64,000 nucleotides of DNA, taken from Streptacidiphilus sp. ASG 303 (GTDB lineage: Bacteria > Actinomycetota > Actinomycetes > Streptomycetales > Streptomycetaceae). The stretch spans positions 1 to 64,000 of the forward strand of contig NZ_JAJLRA010000014.1 of the NCBI RefSeq assembly GCF_020991365.1. The letters are read 5' to 3'. The position numbers and the translations under genes are program-made. Shown here piece after piece: positions 57,239-64,000 of this stretch. Below the pieces are notes generated by a model. It was not told the origin of the DNA. It made no database searches and was given only the letters and a program-made list of their open reading frames with translations. Each line of letters begins with the position of its first letter. Within the stretch, counting starts at the first letter, position 1.

Positions 57239-57508
57239 TCAGCCGCGGCCTCCGAAGAGGCTGCGCCGCAGCCGCCGGAGCGGTGCGAGGAGCGAGACCC
57301 GGGCGCTGCCGCGGCCCGGGGCTGCCGGCGTGCTCACGCCGCGCGGCGTGAGCTCCCTTATCAGGCCTGCCGCGTCGGCGGTGTCGACCGCCGGGAGCGC
57401 GGGCGCGCCCAGGACCGCCAGGTGGCGGTCGATGCGCCGACCCGTTGCGCCGGCTCCGCACTGGATGGCCGGCACGCGGGCCCTGCTGCGCACATGCATC
57501 TGTTCCAT
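57239..57508 (-). CDS. Small uncharacterised protein
   Basis: 89 residues from ATG 57508 ([18 protein letters not shown]), with GGGAAG 5-6 nt upstream; a GTG 12 nt earlier is possible. Middle part [36 protein letters not shown], basic C-terminus [17 protein letters not shown]. Its reality is supported by a ribosome site, a plausible promoter (TTGTAT 57579-57574, TAGTCT 57554-57549, spacing 19) and a 19-bp terminator 12 nt after the stop. It uses two rare codons (ATA, AGG) side by side. No family recognised, no membrane segment. Confidence 0.8.
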   Translation of the reverse strand: MEQMHVRSRARVPAIQCGAGATGRRIDRHLAVLGAPALPAVDTADAAGLIRELTPRGVSTPAAPGRGSARVSLLAPLRRLRRSLFGGRG

Positions 57509-57647
57509 GAGACTTCCCACCCCTACCAGGCGCCAGGGCCGTGGGCGAAGACTACCCGTGCGGGGCGGCCGTCATACAACCGTCCCTGTGATTGGTCACC
57601 GTACCGTGCGGCCGCAACTGCTGTGCCGTCAGGGGCGGGTGGGGCGC

Positions 57648-59945
57648 TCACGCGTCCGCACCCGCGGTGTGCGGGCGTGTCGCCACGACCTCGACCGGGA
57701 TGCCGTTGAGGACGGCGGTACCGGACAGGGGGTCGAGGGGTGACGCGTCGGTGAGCAGGTTGCTGTTGACGCCGGGGCGGCGGGCGGCGACCGAGGCGCG
57801 GACGCCGGGGTCGTCGTGGCCCCAGCCGTGCGGCAGGCTCACCACGCCCTCGGCGACGGAGTCGGTGACCTCGGCGGTGGCGTGCAGCTCCCCGGTGCGC
57901 GAGCGCAGCAGGACCGGCCGCCCGTCGGCCACGCCGAGGCGTGCGGCGTCGGCGGGGTGGAGCTGGAGGGTGCAGCGGTTGGAGCCGCCGGCCAGCAGCG
58001 GCAGGTTGTGCATCCAGGAGTTGTTGGAGCGCAGCTGGCGGCGGCCGACCAGCAGCAGTCCGCCGCCGGGGGCGGCGGTGAGCTCCGCCAGGTGGTCCGC
58101 GAGGCGGCGCGCCTCGGCGAGGAGCTGCGGCGGGGCGAGCTCGACCCGGCCGCTGGGGGTGCGCAGCACGCCGGGCAGGCGGGGGCGCAGCGGGCCGAGG
58201 TCGAGGCCGTGGGGGGCCTGCTCCAGGGCGTCGAGGGTGAGGCCGTCGGGCTTGGCGCCGAAGCCGTCGCCGTAGGGGCCGCCGCGCAGCATCAGGTCGA
58301 GGAGGCGGTCCTGGCGGCGGCGGTGGCCGACGGCGGCCAGCAGCTCCAGCGGGTCCCGGCCGTGGGCCGGCGAGGAGGGGTCGGCGCAGATGCGGCGGGC
58401 GGTCGCGGCGGCGGTGAGGTCGTCCAGCTCGTCGGGCGTGACGCCGCCGCCGAGGGCCGCGCAGGCGAGCCGCAGCAGGATCTCGGACTCGTCGGGCTCC
58501 CCCTCCGCGCGGTCCAGGGTCGGCGGGGAGTACTTGGCGGTGTTGCGGACGGCGAAGCCGGTGAAGACCAGGTCGTAGTGGCTGCGGGCCAGCGGGGAGG
58601 GGCCGGGCAGGACCACGTGGGCGTGGCGGGTGGTCTCGTTGAGGTACGGGTCGACGCTGACCACGGCGTCGAGGGAGCCGAGGGCGGCGGCGAGGCGGGC
58701 GCCGTCGGGGGTGGAGAGCACGGGGTTGCCGGCGACGGTGACCAGGCCGCGCAGGCGCTCGCCGCCGGGGCCGGGCGTGTCGATCTCCTCGGCGAGGGCG
58801 GCGGCGGGGAACTCGCCGAAGACGCTCGGCAGGCCGCGGACCCGGGTGCGGCGCGAGCCGGGGATGCGCACGCCCCGTCCGCGTCCCGGCTCGCCCGCCG
58901 TGTTCGGGGAGCCGGCGGCGGGCTCGGGCCACAGGACGCCGCCGGGGCGGTCGAGGTTGCCCGTGAGGGCGTTGACGACGTCCACCAGCCAGCTGGCGGC
59001 GGTGCCGAAGGCGGTGGTGGTGGTCCCGATGCGGCCGTAGACGGCGGCGCTGGGCGCGGCGGCCAGCTCGCGGGCGAGGCGGCGCACGGTCGCGGCGGGG
59101 ACGCGGGTGGCGGCGGCGACGGCCTCGGGGGTGAAGGGGTCCAGGGCGGCGCGCAGCTCGTCCAGGCCGTTGAGGTGCGGCGCGGCCGGGCCGGGGTCGG
59201 CCAGGCCCTCGGCGAGGAGGGTGCGGGCGATCCCGGCCAGCAGCAGGGCGTCGGTGCCGGGCCGGATCGGCAGGTGCTCGTCGGCGGCCTCGGCGGTGCG
59301 GGTGCGGCGCGGGTCCACCACGACCAGGCGGCCGCCGCGGCGGCGCAGGGCGCGCAGCCGTCCGGGCAGGTCGGGGGCGGTGAGGAGGCTGCCGTTGGAG
59401 ACCAGCGGGTTGGCGCCGAGGACGAGCAGGTAGTCGGTGCGGTCGACGTCGGGGACGGTGACCGACAGCTCGGTGCCGTACATCAGGCCGCAGGCGACCT
59501 GCTTGGGCATCTGGTCGACGGTGGAGGCGCTGAAGCGGTACCCGGTGCCGAGGGCGTGGACCAGCACGGGGGCGTAGAGGGAGAGGGCGTGGTTGTGGAC
59601 GACCGGGTTGCCGAGGTAGATGCCGACGCTGTCGCGGCCGTGGTCGCGCAGCAGGGGGGCGAGGAGGCGGCCGGCCTCGTCGAACGCCTCGTCCCAGCCC
59701 ACCTCGGTCCACTCGGTGCCGCGCCGCACCAGGGGGGCGCGCAGGCGGTCGGGGTCGGTGTGGAGCTCGCCGAGGGCGACGCCCTTGGGGCAGAGGTAGC
59801 CGCGGCTGAAGGGGTCCTGGTCGTCGCCGCGCACCCGGACGGCCCCGGAGGGCCCGTCCACGGTCACCGTGAGGCCGCAGGTGGCCTCGCAGAGCGGGCA
59901 GGTGCGGTGGGCGACGCGGGGCGCGCCGGGGAGGGGCTCCGTCAT
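57648..59945 (-). CDS. Molybdopterin oxidoreductase (formate dehydrogenase / assimilatory nitrate reductase-like)
   Basis: 765 residues. N-terminal 4Fe-4S site CPLCEATCGL...YLCPKG (Cys near residues 15, 18, 22 and 49). The cofactor domains include DSVGIYLGNPVVHNHALSLYAP, TVDQMPKQVACGLMYG, LVLGANPLVSNGSLLTAPD and VVDPRRTRTAEAADEHLPIRPGTDALLL. The C-terminal dinucleotide-binding barrel has RRQLRSNNSWMHNLPLL and LPHGWGHDD. A bis-MGD enzyme, but no electron-transfer subunit, accessory or maturation genes adjoin. No Tat signal, so cytoplasmic. TACGCT ends 7 nt before the ATG (leaderless). Substrate undetermined; formate is suggested only by the nearby formaldehyde dehydrogenase. Confidence 0.9.
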   Translation of the reverse strand: MTEPLPGAPRVAHRTCPLCEATCGLTVTVDGPSGAVRVRGDDQDPFSRGYLCPKGVALGELHTDPDRLRAPLVRRGTEWTEVGWDEAFDEAGRLLAPLLRDHGRDSVGIYLGNPVVHNHALSLYAPVLVHALGTGYRFSASTVDQMPKQVACGLMYGTELSVTVPDVDRTDYLLVLGANPLVSNGSLLTAPDLPGRLRALRRRGGRLVVVDPRRTRTAEAADEHLPIRPGTDALLLAGIARTLLAEGLADPGPAAPHLNGLDELRAALDPFTPEAVAAATRVPAATVRRLARELAAAPSAAVYGRIGTTTTAFGTAASWLVDVVNALTGNLDRPGGVLWPEPAAGSPNTAGEPGRGRGVRIPGSRRTRVRGLPSVFGEFPAAALAEEIDTPGPGGERLRGLVTVAGNPVLSTPDGARLAAALGSLDAVVSVDPYLNETTRHAHVVLPGPSPLARSHYDLVFTGFAVRNTAKYSPPTLDRAEGEPDESEILLRLACAALGGGVTPDELDDLTAAATARRICADPSSPAHGRDPLELLAAVGHRRRQDRLLDLMLRGGPYGDGFGAKPDGLTLDALEQAPHGLDLGPLRPRLPGVLRTPSGRVELAPPQLLAEARRLADHLAELTAAPGGGLLLVGRRQLRSNNSWMHNLPLLAGGSNRCTLQLHPADAARLGVADGRPVLLRSRTGELHATAEVTDSVAEGVVSLPHGWGHDDPGVRASVAARRPGVNSNLLTDASPLDPLSGTAVLNGIPVEVVATRPHTAGADA

Positions 59946-59952
59946 GGCCGCG

Positions 59953-60000
59953 AGCGTAGCCGCCGGGCGGGCGGGCGCAACAGGGGTGAGCAAGCGCTCA
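59953..60000 (-). promoter_or_regulatory. Promoter and operator of molybdoenzyme gene
   Basis: TTGCGC (59980-59975) and TACGCT (59958-59953), spacing 16, place the start point at the ATG. The palindrome TGAGCAAGCGCTCA (59987-60000; perfect TGAGC/GCTCA arms) lies 6 bp upstream of the -35. Resembles a TetR/GntR-size operator; the regulator is not encoded nearby. Confidence 0.6.
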
Positions 60001-60109
60001 GTCGACAGCCGCTGCGCACACGGATCCCCACACTGCGTCACGGTGAATTCAGGAAGTGAACACACCGATGGGATTGACGTGCGGGAAACCTGAAAGCAAT
60101 ATATGCGTG

Positions 60110-60251
60110 AGCGCTGCAGGGCAAGGACCCGGCCGACCTTCGTTCGAAGGGTGAAGCCGTCGTCGCACGGTATCCGTGCACCTCCGGCGCTGCAGAGACA
60201 TCCGACGCCGACCTCGAGTCGCTGTGTGGCCCCCCCGACGCTGCGGGGGCC
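60110..60251 (+). ncRNA. Candidate structured small RNA (unnamed)
   Basis: A low-GC region with TTGACG (60074-60079) and a CAATAT/AATATA box at the expected distance could drive a transcript of about 140 nt. That transcript would hold three perfect hairpins: CCTTC-GTTC-GAAGG (60137-60150), GCACGG-TAT-CCGTGC (60165-60179) and a terminator-like GGCCCCC/GGGGGCC stem (60228-60234/60245-60251). No protein reading looks real here. It matches no RNA family I can name. The promoter boxes are only approximate. Confidence 0.4.
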
Positions 60252-60644
60252 GGACTCCCGGTGGCGTACGGACCGGCGGTCGGCCGTTGAGGGTCGGCCG
60301 GACCGCCAAGCACGGTCGCCGGTGTCGCACCCCGCACTGGTGCGGCACCGGCGGTCGTACGCTCCCCTCCTCTCCCCTCCCGCCGGATGTCCCGCCGGAT
60401 GTCCCGCCGCCTTTCCCGCCGGACGTCCCGCCGCCCCTGCCCGGGGCCCTCCTGCGCCGCGCCCCGGGTGCGGCCCGGCCCGTCCGGGACGGGGGGCGGC
60501 GCGCGGCCGCGCCTGCCGGGGCGGTCCCCCGGCGCACGCCGGCCCGGCGCACCCGCCGGGCCGCGCCGCCGTCCGCCGGTCCGGCGGGGTGGCGAAGTGG
60601 GAAAAGCGGTGGGCAGGGGCCTGCGGGTGCCGGATCATGGCGCC
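60252..60644 (+). other. Upstream region of AAA ATPase gene
   Basis: No gene. A run of imperfect 12-bp repeats (CCCGCCGGATGT variants, about 60380-60434) and GC-rich low complexity. No Shine-Dalgarno of note precedes ATG 60645. Confidence 0.5.
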
Positions 60645-61796
60645 ATGTCCGCAGAGCACTCCGCGAACGGAGCCCCCGCCGCCGAGGTCCACCGCGCGCT
60701 GCCGATGCAGGTGCAGCTGGACGACAGCGACTCCCCCTTCGACGTGGTCGACGCCCTCGCCCTGGCCCGCTTCACCTCCGGCGAGCAGCCCTGGTGCCGC
60801 TCCACCTCCCTCCAGCGGGTGAAGGGGGACGCCACGCTGCTGCCGCCCGGCGGCCGGGTGGTCCGGTCCTCCCGGGAGAAGAACCGGTCCGCACTGCTCG
60901 CCGAGGGCGACGGGTGGACGGTGAAGGTGAACCGCTGGACCGGCCACGGCGGCGGCCGGCACGCGGACGTCACCGTGACCGCCGTGGCGGACGACCTGGC
61001 CGAACGGGTCCTCGCCCAGGCCGTCGACGGCGCGGAGGAGCCGCCCCCGGCGGAGGAGGACGTGGTCCTCATGGGCTTCTGGCACCTCACCGGCCACGGC
61101 CCGAGCCGGACCACCCGGCGGATCAGCGCCGAGACCTGGTCCGAGGTGCACGGCAACTACACCGCGCCGGTGGCCGCCTGCTTCGACGCGCTCATGAGGG
61201 TCCGCCCCGAGGAGGTCACCGGGCGGCTGCTCCTGCTCCACGGGCCGCCGGGCACCGGCAAGACCTCGGTGCTGCGCACGCTGGCCCGGTCGTGGCGCGA
61301 CTGGTGCCGGGTCGACTGCGTGCTGGACCCGGAGCAGCTCTTCTCGGACCCCGGCTACCTGCTCCAGGTGGCGCTGGCCACGCAGGACGACGACGGCGAC
61401 GAGGACGACGCGCAGCGGTGGCGGATGCTGCTCCTGGAGGACTGCGACGAGCTGATCCGCGGCGGCGCCAAGCGGGCCACCGGACAGGCGCTGTCCCGGC
61501 TGCTGAACCTCACCGACGGCCTGCTGGGGCAGGGGCGCAACGTCCTGGTGGCCATCACCACCAACGAGGACGTGGAGCGGCTGCACCCCGCCGTGGTGCG
61601 GCCGGGCCGCTGCCTGGCGCGGGTCGAGGTGGGCCCGCTGACCGGGGAGGAGTCGGCGCGGTGGCTGGCGGACGGGGGCGGTGGCGGCGGCGACGCGCCC
61701 GGCCCGTCGACGCTGGCGGAGCTGTACGCCCTGCGGCGGGGCCGCTCGCCCCTGCTGCCGTCGCCGGCCCCGGCCTCGGACGGGCTGTACCTCTGA
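60645..61796 (+). CDS. AAA-family ATPase with N-terminal DUF5925 domain
   Basis: 383 residues. An N-terminal domain (about 1-165; FDVVDALALARFTSGEQPWCRSTSLQRVKGDATLLPP in part) matches the DUF5925 architecture. The AAA domain has Walker A LLLHGPPGTGKTSVLRTLARSW (near residue 205), Walker B WRMLLLEDCDELI, sensor VLVAITTNEDVERLHPAVVRPGRC and an arginine-finger region. An acidic insert (DDDGDEDDA) precedes Walker B. Likely a protein-remodelling or regulatory ATPase; substrate and partner unknown. It stands alone and ends at a hairpin. Confidence 0.88.
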   Translation: MSAEHSANGAPAAEVHRALPMQVQLDDSDSPFDVVDALALARFTSGEQPWCRSTSLQRVKGDATLLPPGGRVVRSSREKNRSALLAEGDGWTVKVNRWTGHGGGRHADVTVTAVADDLAERVLAQAVDGAEEPPPAEEDVVLMGFWHLTGHGPSRTTRRISAETWSEVHGNYTAPVAACFDALMRVRPEEVTGRLLLLHGPPGTGKTSVLRTLARSWRDWCRVDCVLDPEQLFSDPGYLLQVALATQDDDGDEDDAQRWRMLLLEDCDELIRGGAKRATGQALSRLLNLTDGLLGQGRNVLVAITTNEDVERLHPAVVRPGRCLARVEVGPLTGEESARWLADGGGGGGDAPGPSTLAELYALRRGRSPLLPSPAPASDGLYL

Positions 61797-61815
61797 CCCT
61801 CCGGCGGCACGCCCT

Positions 61816-61835
61816 CCCGGCCGGCTCCGGCCGGG
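61816..61835 (+). terminator. Terminator of AAA ATPase gene
   Basis: CCCGGCCGG (61816-61824), CT, CCGGCCGGG (61827-61835). An effective 8-bp stem with a GCTC loop, 20 nt after the stop. Confidence 0.7.
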
Positions 61836-61937
61836 GTCCGGGGGCCGCTCCCGAGGGGCTGCGCCCGCCGGGCCTCCCCCGCCGTGCCTCCGGGTGCGGG
61901 CGGCGGCGGGTGGGCTGCCGGGCGGCGCCCGCCGGGC

Positions 61938-62489
61938 TCAGGCCGCGGCGGAACCGAAGAGCACGATCCGGGGCTGGACCACGGCGTGGCGGGCGGCGGA
62001 CATGCCGGCGGGCTCGACCGTGAGGCGGTAGCGGACGTCCAGGTCCGCGCCCGGCGCCAGCCGCCGCCCGGCGGCGGGGATGGCGGTGTACAGGGTGCCG
62101 GTCTGGGTGCCCAGGGCCATGGGGGCCCAGGTGCGGGTCGCCGGGTCGAACCGCTCCAGCCGCAGGTCGGAGGGGGCCAGGTACGGGTCGGCGTCGGGCG
62201 ACTCGACGAGGACCTGGGGGGCGACGGTGCGGGCGGCGGTCCCCGTGTTCCGGTAGTGCACGGTGAGCTCGTGGGCCGCGCCGTCGTCCGCGACCGGCCG
62301 CGCGGGCAGGTCGACGAAGCCGGTCGGGGCCCCCGCGGGCGAGGACTGCGCCTCCTGCGAGCCCGGTGCGGCTGCCGCCGGGGACGGCGCGGGGGCGCCG
62401 GAGGCGGTGGTCGCGGCGGCGGTGAGGCCGCAGGCCAGGAGGAGCGAGGTCGCCGCGGCCGCGGCCGCGCGCTGGGGGGAACGGGGCAC
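61938..62489 (-). CDS. Secreted protein, possible lipoprotein, beta-sandwich
   Basis: 183 residues from GTG 62489 with AGGAGG 4 nt upstream. Export signal VPRSPQRAAAAAATSLLLACGLTAAATTASG; LLAC could be a lipobox (lipid on Cys21) or the sequence may be cut at an Ala-x-Ala site. The mature part (VDLPARPVADDGAAHELTVHYRNTGTAARTVAPQVLVES... RLERFDPATRTWAPMALGT... LDVRYRLTVEPAG) looks like an Ig-like beta-sandwich for adhesion or binding. No enzyme motif. Family not recognised. Confidence 0.82.
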   Translation of the reverse strand: MPRSPQRAAAAAATSLLLACGLTAAATTASGAPAPSPAAAAPGSQEAQSSPAGAPTGFVDLPARPVADDGAAHELTVHYRNTGTAARTVAPQVLVESPDADPYLAPSDLRLERFDPATRTWAPMALGTQTGTLYTAIPAAGRRLAPGADLDVRYRLTVEPAGMSAARHAVVQPRIVLFGSAAA

Positions 62490-62845
62490 AGTGCCTCCTG
62501 TCGGTCGTCGCCCGGCGTCGGGGCGGGCGGTGCCGGGACGGGCGGTGTCGGGCCCGGGGCGGCCGGGCCGCTCCCGGGTCGCAGTCCGTCCTTCCCGTCG
62601 TGCCCGATATGACACCTCTCGCCCCGGAAAAGTACGCAGCGTGACCCGTGTGTCGCCTCCGTGTCACACCGCGGCGGGCAGCGGGGACGGCAGTGAACGG
62701 CGCCGGGCGGCGACCTGCGGCCGCGGCCCGGCGGGGCCACCCTGGAAGGAGGGGCCCGCTCCGGACGGAGGGGCGCGGCCCGCACGGAGCGGAGGGAGGT
62801 GCACGGGAGTCCGAGCAGCCCACGAGCGGCACGGGAGGACGAACC
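62490..62845. other. Divergent promoter region of secreted-protein and fdhA genes
   Basis: 356 bp without a gene. A lower-GC pocket at 62605-62670 with TGACAC (62610-62615) and GTGTCA (62661-62666) as distant arms probably carries both promoters. GGGAGG lies about 8 nt before the fdhA ATG (62846). Confidence 0.5.
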
Positions 62846-64000
62846 ATGCCGGGCAACAAGGCGGTCGTGTACAAGGAGCCGGGCCGGGTCGAGGTCGAGA
62901 GCACCGACTACCCGGGCTTCGTGCTGAAGGACGGGCCGGGCGTGAACCCGGCCAACGTGGGACGCGAGTGCCACCACGGCGTCATCGTGAAGTGCGTCGC
63001 CACCAACATCTGCGGCAGCGACCAGCACATGGTGCGCGGCCGCACCACCGCCCCGCCCGGGCTGGTGCTGGGGCACGAGATCACCGGCGAGGTGGTGGAG
63101 ACCGGCCGGGACGTGGAGTTCGTCAAGGTCGGAGACCTGGTCTCGGTGCCCTTCAACATCGCCTGCGGCCGGTGCCGCAACTGCAAGGAGGGCAAGACGG
63201 GCATCTGCCTGAACGTGAACCCGGACCGCCCGGGCTCCGCCTACGGCTACGTGGACATGGGCGGCTGGGTCGGCGGCCAGGCGCAGTACGTGCTGGTGCC
63301 GTACGCCGACTGGAACGTCCTGGTCTTCCCGGACCGCGACCGGGCCCTGGAGAAGATCCGCGACCTGACGATGCTCTCGGACATCTTCCCGACCGGCTTC
63401 CACGGCTGCGTCACCGCCGGCGTCACGGTCGGCTCGACCGTGTACGTCGCCGGGGCGGGCCCGGTGGGACTGGCGGCGGCGGCCGGGGCCCAGCTCCTCG
63501 GCGCGGCCGTGGTGATCGTGGGCGACCTCAACCCGGAGCGGCTGGCGCAGGCCCGCAGCTTCGGCTGCGAGACCGCCGACATCTCCCAGGGCGAGCCGCG
63601 GGACCAGATCGAGCAGATCCTGGGGGTGCCCGAGGTGGACTGCGCGGTGGACGCGGTCGGCTTCGAGGCCCGCGGCCACGGCGGCGAGGCCGCCACCGAG
63701 CGCCCGGCGACGGTGCTGAACACCGTCATGGACGTCACGGCGGCGGGCGGCGCGGTCGGCATCCCGGGCCTGTACGTCACCGGCGACCCGGGCGCCGCCG
63801 ACGAGGCCGCCCAGCAGGGGTCGCTCTCCATCCGGATCGGGCTGGGCTGGGCGAAGTCGCTGTCGTTCGCGACCGGCCAGTGCCCGGTGATGCGCTACCA
63901 CCGGCGGCTGATGCAGGCGATCCTGCACGAGAAGGTGCACATCGCGGACGCGGTGAACGCCACGCCCATCCCGCTGGAGGAGGCGCCGCGCGGCTACCGG
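62846..64000 (+). CDS. fdhA: Glutathione-independent formaldehyde dehydrogenase, 3' end outside window
   Basis: 385 codons are present, open at the window end; the Pseudomonas enzyme has about 398 residues, so only the last few are missing. A zinc-dependent MDR family member that oxidises formaldehyde to formate with NAD. Catalytic zinc ligands: C56 (ICGSDQHMV) and the GHEITGEVVE motif. Structural zinc C107, C110, C113, C121 (CGRCRNCKEGKTGIC). Rossmann motif VYVAGAGPVGLAAAAGAQLLGA; NAD-specific DLNPERLAQA. ATG 62846 with GGGAGG upstream. Suggests aldehyde detoxification with the molybdoenzyme at 57.6 kb. Confidence 0.95.
   Translation, partial: MPGNKAVVYKEPGRVEVESTDYPGFVLKDGPGVNPANVGRECHHGVIVKCVATNICGSDQHMVRGRTTAPPGLVLGHEITGEVVETGRDVEFVKVGDLVSVPFNIACGRCRNCKEGKTGICLNVNPDRPGSAYGYVDMGGWVGGQAQYVLVPYADWNVLVFPDRDRALEKIRDLTMLSDIFPTGFHGCVTAGVTVGSTVYVAGAGPVGLAAAAGAQLLGAAVVIVGDLNPERLAQARSFGCETADISQGEPRDQIEQILGVPEVDCAVDAVGFEARGHGGEAATERPATVLNTVMDVTAAGGAVGIPGLYVTGDPGAADEAAQQGSLSIRIGLGWAKSLSFATGQCPVMRYHRRLMQAILHEKVHIADAVNATPIPLEEAPRGYR

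Noticed and set aside
60137-60150. GTTCGAAGG resembling a tRNA T-loop
   Set aside because: No acceptor, D or anticodon arms around it, so not a tRNA.
60103-60822. Plus-strand frame starting ATGCGTGAGCGC in the low-GC region
   Set aside because: Arg/Pro-rich with no ribosome site and overlaps the AAA gene in another frame; the hairpins suggest RNA rather than protein.
57648-61586. Extension of the molybdoenzyme frame to 1312 residues
   Set aside because: The part beyond 59945 is antisense of the AAA gene and runs through the low-GC intergenic region; the Fe-S motif starts right after ATG 59945.

Overview
The window reads as chromosomal DNA of a very GC-rich, spore-forming actinomycete, most likely a Streptomyces. 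Evidence by eye: extreme G+C with third codon positions almost always G or C, many GTG starts, U-less hairpin terminators, several genes that look leaderless (TANNNT 5-8 nt before the start codon), ECF sigma factors, secreted subtilases, a spore photoproduct lyase and a glycogen cluster. I saw no rRNA, tRNA, CRISPR array, insertion sequence or phage gene. I saw no TTA leucine codon in the called genes.

Layout, left to right. 0-5.2 kb: Tex RNA-binding protein, then a MocR-type regulator divergent from an EamA exporter, with overlapping start codons. 5.2-9.0 kb: a three-gene aldehyde operon (GAF regulator, aldehyde dehydrogenase, DUF779). 9.2-11.7 kb: a GT87-like membrane mannosyltransferase and a DUF3800 protein. 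12.2-17.8 kb: an ECF/SigE-family sigma factor that seems to start at ATT, a one-pass membrane partner, a secreted subtilase and a STAS protein. 18-24.6 kb: a SigG-like sigma factor, a GH95-like glycosidase, UppP and an APC permease. 25-30 kb: long-chain acyl-CoA synthetase, a fused acyl-CoA carboxyltransferase, a VOC protein and a secreted SGNH esterase.

30.4-36 kb: Nudix hydrolase, the sbcD-sbcC repair operon with a small Cys-pair protein, and DUF3224. 36.4-40 kb: class II glutamine amidotransferase, a CsbD / amphi-Trp pair, a decayed 3' copy of yjbQ and a VOC protein. 40-46.4 kb: a second, larger subtilase and a divergent MFS exporter / MarR pair. 46.5-49.1 kb: intact yjbQ, an uncharacterised gene, and divergent spore photoproduct lyase. 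49.2-52.5 kb: ATP-dependent DNA ligase and a Ser/Thr kinase with an unusual Lys/Gly tail. 52.7-57.5 kb: glgC, glgA (or glgM) and pgm, plus a small conserved-looking gene. 57.6-64 kb: a molybdopterin oxidoreductase, a low-GC intergenic region that may encode a structured RNA, an AAA ATPase, a secreted protein and a glutathione-independent formaldehyde dehydrogenase cut by the window end.

The genes are mostly short, independently terminated units. Three themes recur: aldehyde and one-carbon detoxification (ALDH/DUF779, FdhA, the molybdoenzyme, two VOC proteins), DNA repair (SbcCD, SplB, DNA ligase), and sigma-factor or envelope control of secreted proteases. No single large novel system is obvious. 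The best leads are the sigma/membrane-partner/protease cassette with its ATT start, the candidate RNA near 60.1-60.25 kb, and the short tandem arrays upstream of regulatory genes.
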